From Maricaulis sp. (GTDB lineage: Bacteria; Pseudomonadota; Alphaproteobacteria; Caulobacterales; Maricaulaceae), in contig NZ_JAEPOL010000005.1 of assembly GCF_017642925.1 (NCBI RefSeq), positions 62,001 to 126,000 on the forward strand: DNA of 64,000 nt. Reading direction: 5' to 3'. Within the stretch, counting starts at the first letter, position 1. Every line of letters begins with the position of its first letter. Shown one piece after another: positions 62,967 to 64,000 of this stretch. The position numbers and the translations under genes are program-made. Under the pieces are notes generated by a model. The model searched no databases, was not told where the DNA came from, and worked only from the letters and a program-made list of their open reading frames with translations.

Positions 62967-63728
62967 CTACCTCAGGTTTTCGTCGGCTTCGGCCTCATAG
63001 GTGGAGAAGTCCACCATGGTGCCGAGCACCTGCAGATAGGCGACGAGCGCATCGAGCTCGGTGACCTGCGAGGGGTCGCCGTCAAAATCGCGCATCACCG
63101 CATTCGGATAGCGTTCCTGGAAGCCGTCATAATCGGCGGCGTAGGGATCCAGCTGGGTCGTGATGTCGGACACGGCGGTCTCGATCATCTCGTCGGTGTA
63201 GGGCACACCCACGCGGCGCAGCGCCCGCAGATTGGCCGCCACATTGTCGTAGTCCAGCTCGGAGGTTTCCAGGAAGGGGTAGTCCGGCATGATCGACTCC
63301 GGCACCACTGATTGCGGGTTGCGCAGGTGGTCGCGATGCCATTCATCCGAATACTTGCCCCCGACACGGGCGAGGTCCGGCCCCGTCCGCTTCGAGCCCC
63401 ACTGGAAGGGGTGGTCGTACATGCTCTCGGCCGCCAGCGAGTAGTGGCCGTAGCGCTCCACCTCGTCGCGCAGCGGGCGGACCATCTGCGAGTGGCAGTT
63501 GTAGCAACCCTCGCGGATGTAGATGTCCCGGCCCAGCTGTTCCAGCGGCGTGTAAGGGCGCACGCCTTCCACCTCTTCGATGGTCGAGTCGAGGTAGAAG
63601 AGCGGTGCGATTTCCACGATCCCGCCGATCGAGACCGTGACCAGGATGCCAACGGTCAGGAGGAGCGAGTTCTGCTCGAAGAGCTTGTTGTGGAGCTTGC
63701 TCCAGCGGCTTTTCTTTTGTTCTGACAT
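62967..63728 (-). CDS. ccoO: CcoO, monohaem cytochrome c subunit of cbb3 oxidase
   Basis: The 253-residue protein has an N-terminal membrane anchor ([20 protein letters not shown]). The single haem c site is [39 protein letters not shown] and [13 protein letters not shown] are conserved in CcoO. It transfers electrons to CcoN. It lies 9 bases after the ccoN stop. Confidence 0.97.
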   Translation of the reverse strand: MSEQKKSRWSKLHNKLFEQNSLLLTVGILVTVSIGGIVEIAPLFYLDSTIEEVEGVRPYTPLEQLGRDIYIREGCYNCHSQMVRPLRDEVERYGHYSLAAESMYDHPFQWGSKRTGPDLARVGGKYSDEWHRDHLRNPQSVVPESIMPDYPFLETSELDYDNVAANLRALRRVGVPYTDEMIETAVSDITTQLDPYAADYDGFQERYPNAVMRDFDGDPSQVTELDALVAYLQVLGTMVDFSTYEAEADENLR

Positions 63729-63737
63729 GACAGGCCC

Positions 63738-64000
63738 CTATTCGGCCGGAACGGCGGCGGACTGAGGAATGACATTCTCGTCTTCCTCTTTCACGTCGCC
63801 CTTGATCGTGCGGTACATGTTGTAGGCCATGATGATCGCGCCGCTCAGGTAGAGCAGACCGCCGACGGCCCGGATGATGTAGGAGATGTGCATCGCCTCC
63901 ACGGTCTCCACGAAGGAGAATTCCAGGAAGCCGAGCTCGTTATAGGCCCGCCACATCAGACCCTGCATGATGCCCGCGACCCACATCGAGGTGATGTAGA
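63738..64000 (-). CDS. ccoN: CcoN, catalytic subunit of cbb3 oxidase (C-terminal part)
   Basis: The gene runs off the right edge, leaving the last 87 residues or so. Two C-terminal membrane helices remain, with [20 protein letters not shown], then [19 protein letters not shown] and an acidic tail. This is the normal CcoN end, and its position before ccoO confirms it. The metal-binding helices and upstream regulatory region, where an FNR/FixK box would be expected, lie outside the window. Confidence 0.95.
   Translation of the reverse strand, partial: YITSMWVAGIMQGLMWRAYNELGFLEFSFVETVEAMHISYIIRAVGGLLYLSGAIIMAYNMYRTIKGDVKEEDENVIPQSAAVPAE

Overview
The window is a GC-rich, gene-dense chromosomal segment. 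It most likely comes from a marine alphaproteobacterium of the Maricaulales/Hyphomonadaceae type. That placement is inferred from the gene set and GC-rich codon usage: a ccoNOQP-GHIS respiratory cluster, an HspQ homologue, DUF418/DUF2147/DUF2189 membrane proteins, a MHYT-GGDEF-EAL protein, a cobalamin riboswitch near metE and many divergent regulator/target pairs. No rRNA, tRNA, CRISPR array or complete insertion sequence was found.

Layout. 1-1000: the 5' end of metE (minus strand), preceded by a small ORF and a well-formed cobalamin riboswitch. 1-19 kb: mostly housekeeping and stress genes. These are an AraC regulator, an ABC-F ATPase, a secreted hydrolase, a membrane-anchored LytTR regulator, thpR, an exported chelatase-like protein with a Fur-like site, slyX, and several regulator/target pairs with visible palindromic operators. 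The pairs are MerR/methyltransferase, LysR/AhpD-like, WYL/glutathione transferase and TetR/DUF418. 18.6-21.5 kb: a small accessory region at the 3' end of guaA. It holds a GNAT/DUF1778 toxin-antitoxin pair, a 261-bp second copy of the guaA 3' end, and an SDR/TetR pair with its own operator. 21.5-31 kb: guaA, a YceI lipoprotein gene broken by one stop codon, two tandem sulfotransferases, an RsmB-type methyltransferase, guaB, and a parDE module followed by an unknown membrane protein.

31-42 kb: a c-di-GMP turnover protein, rlmE with ppx/gppA, hspQ, an acyl-CoA ligase flanked by two inverted 164-bp REPIN/MITE-like repeats, a fumarylacetoacetase-family gene, a sulfotransferase-like protein, carbonic anhydrase, a TPR protein and a LysR regulator. 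42.6-47.0 kb: one very large, visibly AT-richer gene for a NACHT/STAND-type NTPase with a helical-repeat middle and a C-terminal PD-(D/E)XK nuclease-like domain. It sits alone between ordinary genes. I regard it as a probable single-gene anti-phage system, and it is the main discovery candidate.

47-64 kb: a 2-oxoglutarate oxygenase, isoaspartyl peptidase, the pbpC/alpha-2-macroglobulin pair, a SafE-like protein, DUF2189, then the cbb3 oxidase operon ccoN-O-Q-P-G-H-I-S on the minus strand. The window ends inside ccoN.

Start codons were chosen by domain fit and visible ribosome binding sites. All product names rest on motif reading, not on database searches.
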